A stretch of DNA of 18,179 nucleotides from an uncultured Duganella sp. (GCA_946482335.1 CAMLRG010000106.1:1-18179); one strand, 5' to 3'; shown: positions 1 to 8,556, counted from the first letter of the stretch. The notes: a model not told the origin generated them from the letters alone. A program made the numbers and translations.

Positions 1-170
1 CGGGCTCCGTTCGTCTGGTTGACGCGAGAGCCTATGGTTGCATGCGTAAGAAATGGCGACGTTGATCTTTGGCAAAAGGTCGAGAGAAGGGTGCGGGCGC
101 CGGCGCGGCGATTTGACCAATCCGGCGCGCCGGCCAAGGCCAGGTGGCCAAGCCGGCGCGCATCAATGCA
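1..170. other. gene-free window edge beyond the metalloprotease stop
   Basis: I see no credible gene here. The short plus-strand reading frames are arginine- and serine-rich, show no recognisable domain and continue as antisense frames under the metalloprotease gene, so they look like shadows. The only structure I can point to is the GC-rich inverted repeat at 125-161, listed separately. The stretch is probably the 3' flank of the metalloprotease gene and may hold the far end of a neighbouring locus outside the window. Confidence 0.5.
125..161 (-). terminator. GC-rich hairpin downstream of the metalloprotease gene
   Basis: Perfect 10-bp arms GCGCGCCGGC (125-134) and GCCGGCGCGC (152-161) enclose 17 bases that themselves contain a GGCC-N4-GGCC mini-stem. 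It begins 10 bases past the metalloprotease stop codon at 171. The position and stability fit a transcription terminator or 3' stabilising hairpin. No clear run of T follows on the minus strand, so a classic intrinsic terminator is not proven. Confidence 0.4.
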
Positions 171-1697
171 TCAAGGTTGCGAAGCTTTGGCCAGGGTGCC
201 GCTCAGTGTGCCCTTCATGCCGTAGTAGCCGAGCGAGGAGTAGTTCGAGAAGCCATTGGCCGGAGTTCCTTCGGCGCCACCGCGGATCACCAACCGGTAA
301 GAGCCCGCCGGCAAAGCCAGGTTGGCGAATTCGGCGGAGCGGTGCACGTCGAGGTTGCTGTGCGCGACCGCTACGTTGGCGGAGTTGTAAATTGTTGCGT
401 CGACGTCCAGCATCCGCAAGTACTCGAGCGGATCGATGCGGAGGTTCAGCGTGCCGGTCGTAGCGAGCGTGAACGTGAAGGTATCCGTATCGCTGGTGCG
501 TTCGATCTGGCCGAAGTTGCTGGCTGCGTCGATGACGCCGTTTGCGCCGAAGGCAATCGGCTTCGACGTGGCGTTGTCGTCGGCCATGTAAGGCACGGAT
601 TCTTCCACGTTCATGATGTTGAGGTCATCTTCGAAGTTGGTGGCGCTGGTGTATTCGCCTTTGCTCCAGGTGAAGAGCTGGTTCGCCCAGCTGGCGCCAT
701 ACCAGTAATTGCCCATGATGGGGCCCCACTGGTAGGCGGGAATGCCTTCGAAGTACTCGCCGCCCGGCTCGCCGCGGTCGTGGTTCATGCCCATCTGATG
801 TCCCACTTCGTGCGCGCCGGTCATGCCGATGCCGTAGCCGTAATCGAATCCGGTGGCGGGATTGCGGAACAGCGTACCAGCCGACGTAGTGCCGAAGGAG
901 TGCAGTGGCGCGTACGAACGGCCGTCGCGGTTGACGAAGTTGATCACGCCGGTGCGCAGGATGTTGGCGGCCTTGGCGGCGTTGTAGACATTGACGTTGG
1001 TCGTAACGTTCATGTTCAGCATGGAGAACTGGTCGGCGATCGATTGCCAGGCGCGGTACATCTGTTCCTTGGTCACGCCATTCAGCGGTTCGCCGTTGCG
1101 CGTCACCTTGGAGACGTTCAGGTAGAACACCCAGGGGCTGCCTGGTTTGCTTTGCAGGGTGAGGATGTTTTCACCCTTGTAGGGACCGATGTGGACTGCC
1201 TGGCGGTTCGCCATCGGGCTGTAGACTGGGTGGATGACGGCTGCGGCGGCGATCATTTCTTGCGTGCGTTTGTCCCGAAATTCGGGGTCGAGGTCGGGAA
1301 CGATTTTCTTGATGGGTACCTCGCTCAACATCACCTTGCCGGAAGGGTTGGTGGTGAACTCGTAGGCTTTCATCGTGTCGTAGTTGAGCAGGTAACCGTA
1401 AAGCTTCTTGCCTTTCCCCTTGAGGACAAAGGTGGAATTTGGCGTGTCGAGCGCAGTACCCGAGATGGACAGCGCGCCGTCTTTCTCGAAGTAGTCGGTA
1501 ATCTTGGCGGCGACCAGTGCGCCGGCAACGGAGTGCGCAACCATCGAGCGGGAGTTCGCGTGCTGTGCGGCGAAGCTCTTTTTCACCGATTCGACGGTGC
1601 CGATTTCTATGCTGTTTGTGGAGGGTGCTTCTTGTGCCAATGCGACGGTGGAGAACAGCGTGGCCAGGACAATTGTTAGTGTTTTACGTGTGGACAT
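171..1697 (-). CDS. secreted metzincin-type zinc metalloprotease with C-terminal PPC-like domain
   Basis: A 508-residue protein starting at ATG 1697. A TTG four codons upstream is in frame, but GGGAAG sits just ahead of the ATG, so I prefer the ATG. An N-terminal signal peptide ends near residue 21 (hydrophobic stretch, then ALAQ). The zinc site is HEVGHQMGMNHD at about 296-307, matching HExxHxxGxxHD of M12B/reprolysin-like metzincins: three His ligands, catalytic Glu297 and the following Asp. A plausible Met-turn is WGPIMG near 324-329. Residues about 400-505 resemble a bacterial pre-peptidase C-terminal (PPC) beta-sandwich (DTDTFTF, then LPAGSYRLVI), common in secreted proteases and often removed on maturation. 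The first ~190 residues probably form a propeptide. It is likely a single-gene unit, with a hairpin after it and dyads before it. Substrate unknown; predicted exported, extracellular or periplasmic. Confidence 0.85.
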   Translation of the reverse strand: MSTRKTLTIVLATLFSTVALAQEAPSTNSIEIGTVESVKKSFAAQHANSRSMVAHSVAGALVAAKITDYFEKDGALSISGTALDTPNSTFVLKGKGKKLYGYLLNYDTMKAYEFTTNPSGKVMLSEVPIKKIVPDLDPEFRDKRTQEMIAAAAVIHPVYSPMANRQAVHIGPYKGENILTLQSKPGSPWVFYLNVSKVTRNGEPLNGVTKEQMYRAWQSIADQFSMLNMNVTTNVNVYNAAKAANILRTGVINFVNRDGRSYAPLHSFGTTSAGTLFRNPATGFDYGYGIGMTGAHEVGHQMGMNHDRGEPGGEYFEGIPAYQWGPIMGNYWYGASWANQLFTWSKGEYTSATNFEDDLNIMNVEESVPYMADDNATSKPIAFGANGVIDAASNFGQIERTSDTDTFTFTLATTGTLNLRIDPLEYLRMLDVDATIYNSANVAVAHSNLDVHRSAEFANLALPAGSYRLVIRGGAEGTPANGFSNYSSLGYYGMKGTLSGTLAKASQP

Positions 1698-1719
1698 ATC
1701 GCTTCCCAAAAGGTTTTCC

Positions 1720-1762
1720 CTGCAAGGGCTGCAGGAACCATCCGGCGTTGTCGAACCGGATG
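1720..1762. promoter_or_regulatory. two small dyads upstream of the metalloprotease start
   Basis: The spacer 1698-1847 separates the metalloprotease from tssF and must hold any promoter for the protease. It contains CTGCA-N5-TGCAG at 1720-1734 and CATCCGG-N10-CCGGATG at 1739-1762. Either could be an operator, or a terminator-like stem after tssF. I see no convincing -35/-10 pair, so the functional call is weak; only the symmetry is directly visible. Confidence 0.25.
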
Positions 1763-1847
1763 AGAAACGCTAACACGCCGGGGGTGAAATACTTTTGCCG
1801 GATTGGCGGGGCGTGGGCTGCAAATCGGCACAAGGCCGCAACGGTTC

Positions 1848-3515
1848 TCAGTTGAGGGGCCTGGTGCCGATGCGTGTTGCGGCCCGGAGCAGGATCCGGC
1901 CGTCTCCGTTGGCGATGCGGACTTGGGCGAAGCGGTTCTCGCGCAGTTTGTCGGCCAGGCAGATGGCTGATATTTCGGCGAGTACGTGGATGCTGTGTCC
2001 GCGCAGGCCCGCTTCGTCGACGACTACCGTGAATTCGGTGCCGTGCATGTGGACGCGGCCCATGGGGTGTTCCAGCCAGGCAGTGGATGGTTTCGTAATC
2101 AGGTCTTTCATGCTGTCGGCGTAGTGGCAGCCGTGCAGCTCAAACGCTTTGCGCAGGATCTGCAGCGTCACGCGCTCCTCATATAGAGCCTCGCAGAGTT
2201 GGCTGGGTTCCGCGAGCCGCGCCGGCTGGGTGGGGCCGTGGCGGAATTGCACGGGGAACCCGGCGACGAATGCTTCGGCCGTCAGCGTGGCGTCGCGGTG
2301 CGGAGGGTGGTTGTTGGTGCAGGTCAGCTGCGCGAGGATGGTGCCGGCCTCGAGTTGGACCGGGCGCTGCTCGCGGTCCACGAAGCTGATGGCGCAGCCT
2401 TCCTGTTCGTCCAGCTGCCAGTAAGAGCCGTGCGCGTCGTGGGACAGGCCATGGAAGGGCATGACGACGTCCTCGCCGCTCCAGGCCTTCAACACGACCG
2501 TGTCGATGCTGTAGATTTCGCAGCCATCGTGGGCTGGCGTTACGGGATAAGGCCCCGTTCGGCCATCGGTGCGGATCGGTGCAGCGGCTTCTGGGAAGAG
2601 GCTGACGACGGGCGTACATCCAAGTTGCACGCTTTCGGCAGTGACCTGACCGAGCACTTCGGCGCGGCCGGGCAGGACGACATGCAGGGTGATGCGCTGG
2701 CACTTCGGCGGGCAAGCTGCTGCGATGGCTTGCAGGTCGAGGTCGACGAAGCCGAACATTTCGGGCAGGTGGAAGAATTCCGCCATGAGACGCGCACTTT
2801 GCGGGCCGGGGCGAACCGGGAGGAGCGGTTCCCGCGGGCTTGCGCTGAAGGGCCTTCCGGGCAGGGTGCACCAGGTGCCGCCAGCTTCAAGGCAAACGCA
2901 CAGGCTGTGGGCGAGGATGGCGTCGAGCAGTGCAGCGCGCAGCGCCGGCTCACCATCGAAGAACATCCGGAGATTGCCGAGGGGCGGCTGGTCGAAGCCA
3001 GCGCTGCTGGCTGTGGTTTCGAGGCTGATGGCCAGGGTGGACGTGGATTCGCTGGGGAGGCGCAGCGTTGATGGCAGGTCGATGGTGGACCGGCACCTTG
3101 CCTCGGCGACGGCGATGGGTGCGACGGACGTTTCGTATGCCGTGGCGAACCTGCTCAAGCCGGAGCGGAGGATTGTGCCGCGCGGCAGGCGGGTGACGGT
3201 GCTGATTTCATTCAGGCGGGTGCCGGATGTGTCGACCTGGACGATCCCGCAGGCCGGCATCGGCCGCAGGTAGTGCGGTTGCAGCGTCTGCAGCAAGCCA
3301 CGGTGGAACTCGCTGCGGCCTTCCTCGATCCGCTGCTGCATGCTGGCGTTGAGCAGGGCGACCGATTGGAACAGGCGTTCTACTTCGGGATCGGTACTGG
3401 CATCCGGACCCAGTTCCAGCGCGGCCGCGGTGTCGGGGTGGCTGTCCGCAAACTGGCGCGCGGCTTCGCGCAAGCGGCCCAGCTCTCGCTCGTAATGGTG
3501 CAGGAGCTTGTCCAT
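1848..3515 (-). CDS. tssF: type VI secretion baseplate subunit TssF (orphan)
   Basis: A 555-residue protein with the TssF/ImpG/VasA signature at its N-terminus: MDKLLHHYERELGRLRE, then an FADSHPDTAAAL block, DPEVERLFQSVALLNA and a LLQTLQPHYLRPMP segment. The C-terminus (HVLAEISAICLADKL, then RAATRIGTRPL) matches the family end, so it looks complete, though somewhat shorter than the roughly 580-630 residues I expect. In known T6SS, TssF with TssG and TssK forms the wedge of the cytoplasmic baseplate on which the tail assembles. Its ATG lies 2 bases after the stop of the membrane protein gene, so the two are co-transcribed. No strong Shine-Dalgarno is visible, suggesting translational coupling. 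No tssG, tssE, tssK, tssB or tssC lies beside it in the window, which is unusual because tssF normally sits directly upstream of tssG. Confidence 0.85.
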   Translation of the reverse strand: MDKLLHHYERELGRLREAARQFADSHPDTAAALELGPDASTDPEVERLFQSVALLNASMQQRIEEGRSEFHRGLLQTLQPHYLRPMPACGIVQVDTSGTRLNEISTVTRLPRGTILRSGLSRFATAYETSVAPIAVAEARCRSTIDLPSTLRLPSESTSTLAISLETTASSAGFDQPPLGNLRMFFDGEPALRAALLDAILAHSLCVCLEAGGTWCTLPGRPFSASPREPLLPVRPGPQSARLMAEFFHLPEMFGFVDLDLQAIAAACPPKCQRITLHVVLPGRAEVLGQVTAESVQLGCTPVVSLFPEAAAPIRTDGRTGPYPVTPAHDGCEIYSIDTVVLKAWSGEDVVMPFHGLSHDAHGSYWQLDEQEGCAISFVDREQRPVQLEAGTILAQLTCTNNHPPHRDATLTAEAFVAGFPVQFRHGPTQPARLAEPSQLCEALYEERVTLQILRKAFELHGCHYADSMKDLITKPSTAWLEHPMGRVHMHGTEFTVVVDEAGLRGHSIHVLAEISAICLADKLRENRFAQVRIANGDGRILLRAATRIGTRPLN

Positions 3516-3517
3516 GA

Positions 3518-4273
3518 TTAGCTATGGCGCAGGTGCACGTTGATCTTGAAACCAACTTCGCGTTCGAAACGGCGAAGGCGGTAGATCCAGAGGTAGGCGT
3601 GCACCGCCATGCGGGAGATGGCGTGCATGGCCATCGGCGTGGTGACCAGCGCGCAGATCGCCAGGCTGCTGCTGGACTTATCGTAGGCGACGTCCGCGCC
3701 GAGGATCGGCGCTCCGGCCGCGATTGCGGCGACCATGGACCAGCCGTCGATGCGGGAGGGCTGGATGGCGTGGCGGCCAATGTGGTTCAGCAGGCCGCTG
3801 ATGGAGTCGGCGGTGATGGTGTCGCTTTTCAGCCGGTCGGCGAGGAACAGTTCGAAGCGCCGGCCAGTGTCGACGTCGGCGCCCGTGCTCAGGATGCGCA
3901 AGCCGGCGAGCATGGCCGCTGCGAGCAGGGTGATTGCGATGACGGTTTGCCAGGCCGGGGCGGGTAGCGCGTAGGCCGCCAGCACGATGACGGGGGCGAC
4001 CAACATGGCAAGCGGCACCAGGTAGATGAAGACCAGGGTGACGATGGCGATATGCATCAGCCGCTCGGGGTTGCCGTGCCTGGCGAGCCGCCACAGGTAG
4101 AACACGCCGGCGAAATGGGCGAGCGTGAGGGCGAGCTGCGCGCGCATGCCGGTCCGGTTCAGACAGATCGGCAGGGAGAACAGGCAAAGCAGCAGGATGG
4201 ATGTGCCCCATACCACGGCGGAGATGTGCCAGAGGTTGGGGCCTGCCTGCACTGCGGGTCGTGGAGTGCGCAT
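3518..4273 (-). CDS. multi-pass membrane protein of unknown function, partner of tssF
   Basis: I do not recognise the family. From ATG 4273 it is 251 residues; an in-frame GTG at 4315 would add 14 residues, but GGTGA lies at good distance before the ATG. Five to six hydrophobic segments are visible near residues 15-34, 45-62, 72-103 (long, perhaps two helices), 107-126, 177-195 and 198-220. A charged cytosolic or periplasmic region around 130-170 separates the first group from the last, and the tail is basic (RLRRFEREVGFK). It is the first gene of a two-gene unit with tssF, 2 bases apart. That suggests a role linked to the secretion machine or a membrane anchor or accessory, but this is inference from context only. 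The start region overlaps a long imperfect inverted repeat. Confidence 0.6.
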   Translation of the reverse strand: MRTPRPAVQAGPNLWHISAVVWGTSILLLCLFSLPICLNRTGMRAQLALTLAHFAGVFYLWRLARHGNPERLMHIAIVTLVFIYLVPLAMLVAPVIVLAAYALPAPAWQTVIAITLLAAAMLAGLRILSTGADVDTGRRFELFLADRLKSDTITADSISGLLNHIGRHAIQPSRIDGWSMVAAIAAGAPILGADVAYDKSSSSLAICALVTTPMAMHAISRMAVHAYLWIYRLRRFEREVGFKINVHLRHS

Positions 4274-4315
4274 GTGATCACCATTAGTCGGGCCTTGACC
4301 TGCTAATGGTGTCAC
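4274..4315. repeat. imperfect inverted repeat over the leader of the membrane protein-tssF unit
   Basis: Left arm GTGATCACCATTAG (4274-4287) and right arm CTAATGGTGTCAC (4303-4315) are complementary over 13 positions, with one extra T in the left arm. Nine bases, CACCATTAG/CTAATGGTG, pair without a break. The loop is 15 bases. On the minus strand the structure ends directly at the ATG at 4273 and covers its Shine-Dalgarno GGTGA, so it could be a repressor operator or an RNA hairpin that hides the ribosome binding site. Confidence 0.45.
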
Positions 4316-4378
4316 TCAAGAGTTTGCCGGCCTTTGAGATGAAGCAAAGGTGTGGCGAGCTGCGCTGTGGCAACTACA

Positions 4379-5644
4379 TCAGGACAGGATATCGCTCCAG
4401 ATATTCTGGGCCCAGCTATTGGCGTAATGGCCTTCAAGTTCGGTCGGGCCGGGGCTGACGCCGCCGCTGCCAGGGACGACCAGCAGCGTCTTTTTCTCGG
4501 CGTTGTAGGCGTGCACGCTGGTGACGTGGATCACGTCCTTGTCGCTCACATAGCTGTAGCAGGTGTTGGTCAGCATGGGGGCTTGCTCGGGTAGGCGGCC
4601 GTGCAGGAGATCCACTACCGCTGCCGCACAGACCTTGGCGTGCTGGTTGGCCATGTGGCCGGATTTCGGCATCAGTGGCGAGACCTGGATGGCGTCGCCG
4701 ATCACGTGGATATTCTTCGCCTGCGTGGATTCGAAGGTGATGAAGTCCACTTCGCACCAGCGCTTGTTCATGTTGGCGAGGCCGGTCTGCGCGGCGATGG
4801 CGCCGGCACGGTGCGGCGGGACGACATTCAGCACGTCTGCCTTCACCTTGTCGCCCAGTTCGGAGACCGCGGTGCGGGCGGCAACGTCCACGTCCACCGT
4901 TTTGAAGCTGGGCCGGTATTCGATGATGCCGGCGTAGCGTTCTTTCCAGACCTTCTTGAACAGCGGCCCTTTGCTGACCACGTCCTCGTTGGCGTCGAGC
5001 AGCAGCACTTTGGACTTCGGCTTGTGCTGGCTGAAGTAGTGGGCGATCTGGCACACGCGCTCGTACGGCCCGGGCGGGCAGCGGTATGGCGCCGGCGGGA
5101 CGGTCATCGCGAATACGCCGCCGTCTTGCATGGCTTCGAGCTGGGCGCGCAGGTCGCTCGTCTGCGGGCCGGCTTTCCAGGCGTGCAGGATCTTGTCCTG
5201 GGCGCCAGCCACGCCCATGCCGGGCAGCTCCTGCCACAGGAATTCGATGCCGGGGCTGAGGATCAGGCGGTCGTAGCCGAGCACTTCCCCGCTGAGCAGC
5301 TTGACGGTGCGCTTTTCAGGATCGATGCTGGAGGCGCTGTCGTGCACCACCTTCACGCCGTGCTTGCGCTGCAGGTTGTCGTAGCTGCGGGTGAGGTCTT
5401 GCAGCTTGCGCGAGCCGCCCAGCACGAGGTTCGACAGCGGACAGCTGACAAAGTTGGCGTCCGGTTCCACCAGCGTCACGTCGATGCTGCCCTGGCTCCA
5501 CAAGCGCACGTACTTCGCGGCAGTGGCGCCGCCATAACCACCGCCGATCACCACCACATGCGGGCGCGCCTGGCCGCCGATGCTGGCGCAACCCGTCGTG
5601 GCGGTCAGTATTGCTGCGGCCTGGATGAAGGTTCGTCGGTCCAT
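4379..5644 (-). CDS. fccB: FccB/SoxF-type FAD flavoprotein of flavocytochrome c sulfide dehydrogenase
   Basis: A 421-residue FAD oxidoreductase. The N-terminus MDRRTFIQAA carries a twin-arginine motif, and TATTGC at 14-19 resembles a lipobox, so it may be a Tat-exported lipoprotein. The FAD dinucleotide fold GGGYGG is at 34-39, followed by an acidic strand end near residue 60 (VTLVEPD). The family is flavocytochrome c sulfide dehydrogenase: FVSCPLSN at 65-72, PYRCPPGPYERVC at 186-198 and TNTCYSYV at 359-366. By analogy with characterised FccB, Cys189 and Cys362 probably form the redox disulfide next to the flavin. The expected reaction is oxidation of sulfide, or sulfane sulfur, to a sulfur or polysulfide product with electrons passed to a c-type cytochrome. 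It is the last gene of the nine-gene block, 9 bases after the diguanylate cyclase, with AGGAGG (5649-5654) four bases before its ATG. Its likely cytochrome partner lies one gene away, at 8557-8871. Confidence 0.85.
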   Translation of the reverse strand: MDRRTFIQAAAILTATTGCASIGGQARPHVVVIGGGYGGATAAKYVRLWSQGSIDVTLVEPDANFVSCPLSNLVLGGSRKLQDLTRSYDNLQRKHGVKVVHDSASSIDPEKRTVKLLSGEVLGYDRLILSPGIEFLWQELPGMGVAGAQDKILHAWKAGPQTSDLRAQLEAMQDGGVFAMTVPPAPYRCPPGPYERVCQIAHYFSQHKPKSKVLLLDANEDVVSKGPLFKKVWKERYAGIIEYRPSFKTVDVDVAARTAVSELGDKVKADVLNVVPPHRAGAIAAQTGLANMNKRWCEVDFITFESTQAKNIHVIGDAIQVSPLMPKSGHMANQHAKVCAAAVVDLLHGRLPEQAPMLTNTCYSYVSDKDVIHVTSVHAYNAEKKTLLVVPGSGGVSPGPTELEGHYANSWAQNIWSDILS

Positions 5645-5648
5645 ATCG

Positions 5649-5654
5649 CCTCCT
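5649..5654 (-). promoter_or_regulatory. strong Shine-Dalgarno of fccB
   Basis: AGGAGG on the minus strand, four bases from the fccB ATG and touching the diguanylate cyclase stop codon. It is among the strongest ribosome sites in the block and suggests fccB is translated independently and well even as the promoter-distal gene. Confidence 0.6.
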
Positions 5655-8554
5655 TATTGAACTGAAAGGGATGCCGCCGCATAGTTAATGCGGTCGCGGC
5701 CTTCATGTTTCGAACGGTACAGGGCTTCGTCGGCAAGGCGCAGCAATTCGGTCGCTCCGTCGGGCGATTGCGGCGCGAAGGCCACTGCGCCAATGCTGGC
5801 GGTCACCCTGATGCTGGTTTCGCCGTCGATGCGTACCGGTTCCGCGCGGATGGCCTGGTGCAGCGCTTCGATCCGGCCGGCGCCGGCGGGCAGGGCCAGC
5901 CCCGGCAGCATGACCATGAACTCTTCGCCTCCATAGCGGCCAAGGCAATCATAGGCGCGCATGGATGCCGTCAGGCGCTGCGCCACTTCGACCAGCACCG
6001 CGTCGCCGGCCAGGTGGCCGTGGGTATCGTTGATGCTCTTGAAATGGTCGAGGTCGAGCAGTGCGAGGACGAAGCTTTCGCCGGTCCGCATGCATTTATC
6101 GATTTCGCGTTCCAGCATCTCCATCATGGCGCCGCGGTTCCAGGCGCGCGTCAGTCCATCCTTCAGGGCGCGCACACGCAATGCCTCCTGCGATTGCTCC
6201 AGTTCGCGCGTGCGCTCCTGCACCAGCACTTCGAGCGCGGCTTCACGGCGGGTGTGGGCCAGCATGCGGATGCGGTGGAACAGCAGGAAAGCAAACAGCA
6301 CGGCACCGGCGCACAGGGCGTAAAACGGGTAGCTGCGCCACCATGGCGGCGCAATGGAGAATGCGAGTTCGACCGGCTTGGATTGCATGCCGTTTTCACT
6401 GTCGACGGCCAATGCCTGGAAGCGGTAGTCGCCGGCCGGCAGTGCCGTGTAGCGTATTTCCGGCAAGGCGGATTCGTTCCACTGCTCTTCCATGCCGGCC
6501 AGGCGGTAACGGTAACGCAAGCCCAGGCGGTCCTCGTAATTCAGGCTGGCCAGGCGGATCACCACCGGTTCGCGCGACCAGGGCAGGCGCACCTTGCCGT
6601 TTTCCAGCACGCTTTCGCCACGCTGGGCGTCTTCGATGACGGCGGCCGGCGGGTAGATCTCGAACAGCGCCTGCGGCTTCATGATATGCGACAGGCCATT
6701 GCTGGTGATGACCCACATCGATCCGTCGTGATCTTCGTGGAAGCCGCGGCCGTTCGAATCGTTCCATACCAGGCCGTGGGTCTGGTTCAGCATGCGCCAG
6801 CGGTCCCGGTTCCATACGGCGATACCAGCATCGGTGCCGACCCATAGCCAACCGCGGCTGTCTTCGAGCAAGGTCTGGATGGCGCGGTCGCGCAGCACCG
6901 GTGCGTCGATGCGCTCCGCGCCAGGCGTCCCTTGCACCCGCAGCCGCCACAAGGTACTGCCGGTGCCGGCCCACAGTGTGCCGGCGCTGGAGCAGGCCAG
7001 CGTGGTGAATTCCCCTTTCTCCACCAGTGGGCCAAATGACAATACGCTCCATGCCTTGCCGTCGTGGTGCAGGATGTCGCCTGTGCTGATGAACCACAGG
7101 TCTCCCTGCTTGTCCATGCAGCCGGAGACAACGGGATTTCCGGGATTGCGGGTCTTGGGCGCTGGAATCTCCACCGCTTGCGGCTCGGCACCGGCAGGCG
7201 CGCTATCGGGCATTACTCGCAAGCCGTTTGAAGTCGCCAGCCACATGCGGCCTTCACGGTCAGGCAATACCTGGGTGATCAGGGGCAGCCTGGCAAGGAG
7301 TTCGGTCTGGGATGTCGCCGGCAGGTAGCGTAACAGCATGCCGGAATAGCTGGCGGCCCATATGCGTCCGCTGCGGTCCAGGGCCATGCTGGCCCATTGC
7401 TGCCCGGCCAAGGCCGGCGGCGCCGGGGGATTGGCGAAGGTGCGGGCCCCAGGCTCCAGCAGCGCGTGGCCGGAGCGGGTGCCGACGTGCAGCTTGCCCT
7501 TATCGTCGCGCAGTGCGGAAATGATGACGTCGTCCGGCAGCCCCTGGGCGGAAGTCCAGTTCTCCCAATTGCCGTAGCCCAGCCAGCGCAGCAGGCCGCG
7601 GCCGCGCGTCGCCAGCCAGGTGCCGCGCGTGCGGTCGCGCAGGATGGCGGAGACGCCGCCGCCGGCGCTCAACCCATTCTCCTTGCCGTAGCTTTCCCAT
7701 CGTCCTTGGTACCAGCGCAGCAGGCCCGGGTCGGCATTGGTCAGCAAGTGGCCGTCCGCGTCGGCGTGGAGTTCGGTGCGCAACAGATGTTTGCGCATCA
7801 TGTCGGCCGGCGGCGTGCGGTCTTCGAACCTGTCGCGCGCTTTGGGCATTGCAAAAATCCGCTTGGCGCTGCGGATCCAGAGCGTGCCCTCATTGTCGCG
7901 CGTGATACTGCTCCAATCGTCGGCGGGTAAGCCTTCCGCTTCGCCCATCACCTTGATGCGGCCCTGGCTGGCATGGCAAAGCTTTTGTTTGCATGTCATC
8001 CACAGGCTGCCCTCTCCTTCGGCATAGATGCTCTTGATTGCGCCCAGCTCCGGATGGGCGTCGAGGCTGCGTTGGTCGAAGTAGGGTTTGACGGCGTCCT
8101 GGGTGCCCTTGGCGGTGATGGCCAGCAGGCGGCCTTCGCTCGCCAGCAACAGCTCGCCCTGCCCGCCTTCTGCCATGGGCTGGACGGGCCAGGCGAGAAG
8201 GGGGGCGGCATCCTGGACCCGGACGAGGCGGCCGTGCTGCAGGCGGTACAGGCCGTCGTAAGTGCTGGCCCAAAGTGCGCCATTGCGGCCGGCGTGCAGG
8301 GCGGTGATGAACGGGTCCGGCAAGCCTTGCGACTTGCCGTACCGGCGGAATTCGGCGCCGTTGTAGCGATAGAGTCCATTTTCGGTGCCAACCCACAGGT
8401 AGCCACTGCTGTCCTGCGCCAGTGCGGTAACAGACAGGTTTTCCAGCCCCTCGTTCTGTCCAAAGGATTGCAGCGATACTTGCTGGGCGCGGAGGCACAG
8501 TGGTGACGTGGCCAGGACGGCGGCCAGCAAGCCTTGGACCAGGGCTGTTCGCAT
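5654..8554 (-). CDS. membrane diguanylate cyclase with periplasmic two-component-regulator propeller and Y_Y_Y domain
   Basis: A 966-residue protein. A signal peptide (MRTALVQGLLAAVLATSPLCLRA) is followed by about a dozen propeller repeats of the Reg_prop type, seen as recurring DxxGxLWvGTxxGL motifs (for example near 47-65, SSGYLWVGTENGLYRY). A Y_Y_Y-like beta domain follows around 665-735 (GLRYRYRLAG, then LPAGDYRFQ). One membrane helix lies at about 743-761, then a coiled coil (VQERTRELEQSQEAL) and a GGDEF domain. The GGDEF domain has DLDHF at 834-838, a product-inhibition I-site RAYD at 866-869 and active-site GGEEF at 875-879, so it should make c-di-GMP and be feedback-inhibited. This architecture is a one-component periplasmic sensor with cytoplasmic output. 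The gene starts 2 bases after the cytochrome gene stop and ends 9 bases before fccB, placing it inside the sulfur-oxidation block. The ligand is unknown; a sulfur compound is a reasonable guess from context. Confidence 0.9.
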   Translation of the reverse strand: MRTALVQGLLAAVLATSPLCLRAQQVSLQSFGQNEGLENLSVTALAQDSSGYLWVGTENGLYRYNGAEFRRYGKSQGLPDPFITALHAGRNGALWASTYDGLYRLQHGRLVRVQDAAPLLAWPVQPMAEGGQGELLLASEGRLLAITAKGTQDAVKPYFDQRSLDAHPELGAIKSIYAEGEGSLWMTCKQKLCHASQGRIKVMGEAEGLPADDWSSITRDNEGTLWIRSAKRIFAMPKARDRFEDRTPPADMMRKHLLRTELHADADGHLLTNADPGLLRWYQGRWESYGKENGLSAGGGVSAILRDRTRGTWLATRGRGLLRWLGYGNWENWTSAQGLPDDVIISALRDDKGKLHVGTRSGHALLEPGARTFANPPAPPALAGQQWASMALDRSGRIWAASYSGMLLRYLPATSQTELLARLPLITQVLPDREGRMWLATSNGLRVMPDSAPAGAEPQAVEIPAPKTRNPGNPVVSGCMDKQGDLWFISTGDILHHDGKAWSVLSFGPLVEKGEFTTLACSSAGTLWAGTGSTLWRLRVQGTPGAERIDAPVLRDRAIQTLLEDSRGWLWVGTDAGIAVWNRDRWRMLNQTHGLVWNDSNGRGFHEDHDGSMWVITSNGLSHIMKPQALFEIYPPAAVIEDAQRGESVLENGKVRLPWSREPVVIRLASLNYEDRLGLRYRYRLAGMEEQWNESALPEIRYTALPAGDYRFQALAVDSENGMQSKPVELAFSIAPPWWRSYPFYALCAGAVLFAFLLFHRIRMLAHTRREAALEVLVQERTRELEQSQEALRVRALKDGLTRAWNRGAMMEMLEREIDKCMRTGESFVLALLDLDHFKSINDTHGHLAGDAVLVEVAQRLTASMRAYDCLGRYGGEEFMVMLPGLALPAGAGRIEALHQAIRAEPVRIDGETSIRVTASIGAVAFAPQSPDGATELLRLADEALYRSKHEGRDRINYAAASLSVQ

Positions 8555-8556
8555 TG

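Noticed and set aside
144..1679. 511-residue plus-strand open frame opposite the metalloprotease
   Set aside because: It is an antisense shadow of a GC-rich gene: composition is V/G/H/D-rich without a domain, while the minus-strand frame has a signal peptide, zinc motif and ribosome site.
4331..4350. CCTTTG-N8-CAAAGG as a terminator after fccB
   Set aside because: Only a 6-bp stem and no T run on the minus strand; too weak to call. I see no clear terminator between fccB and the next unit.
4601..5665. 354-residue plus-strand open frame opposite fccB
   Set aside because: No recognisable domain, and the minus-strand frame has the FAD motif, Tat signal and AGGAGG site.
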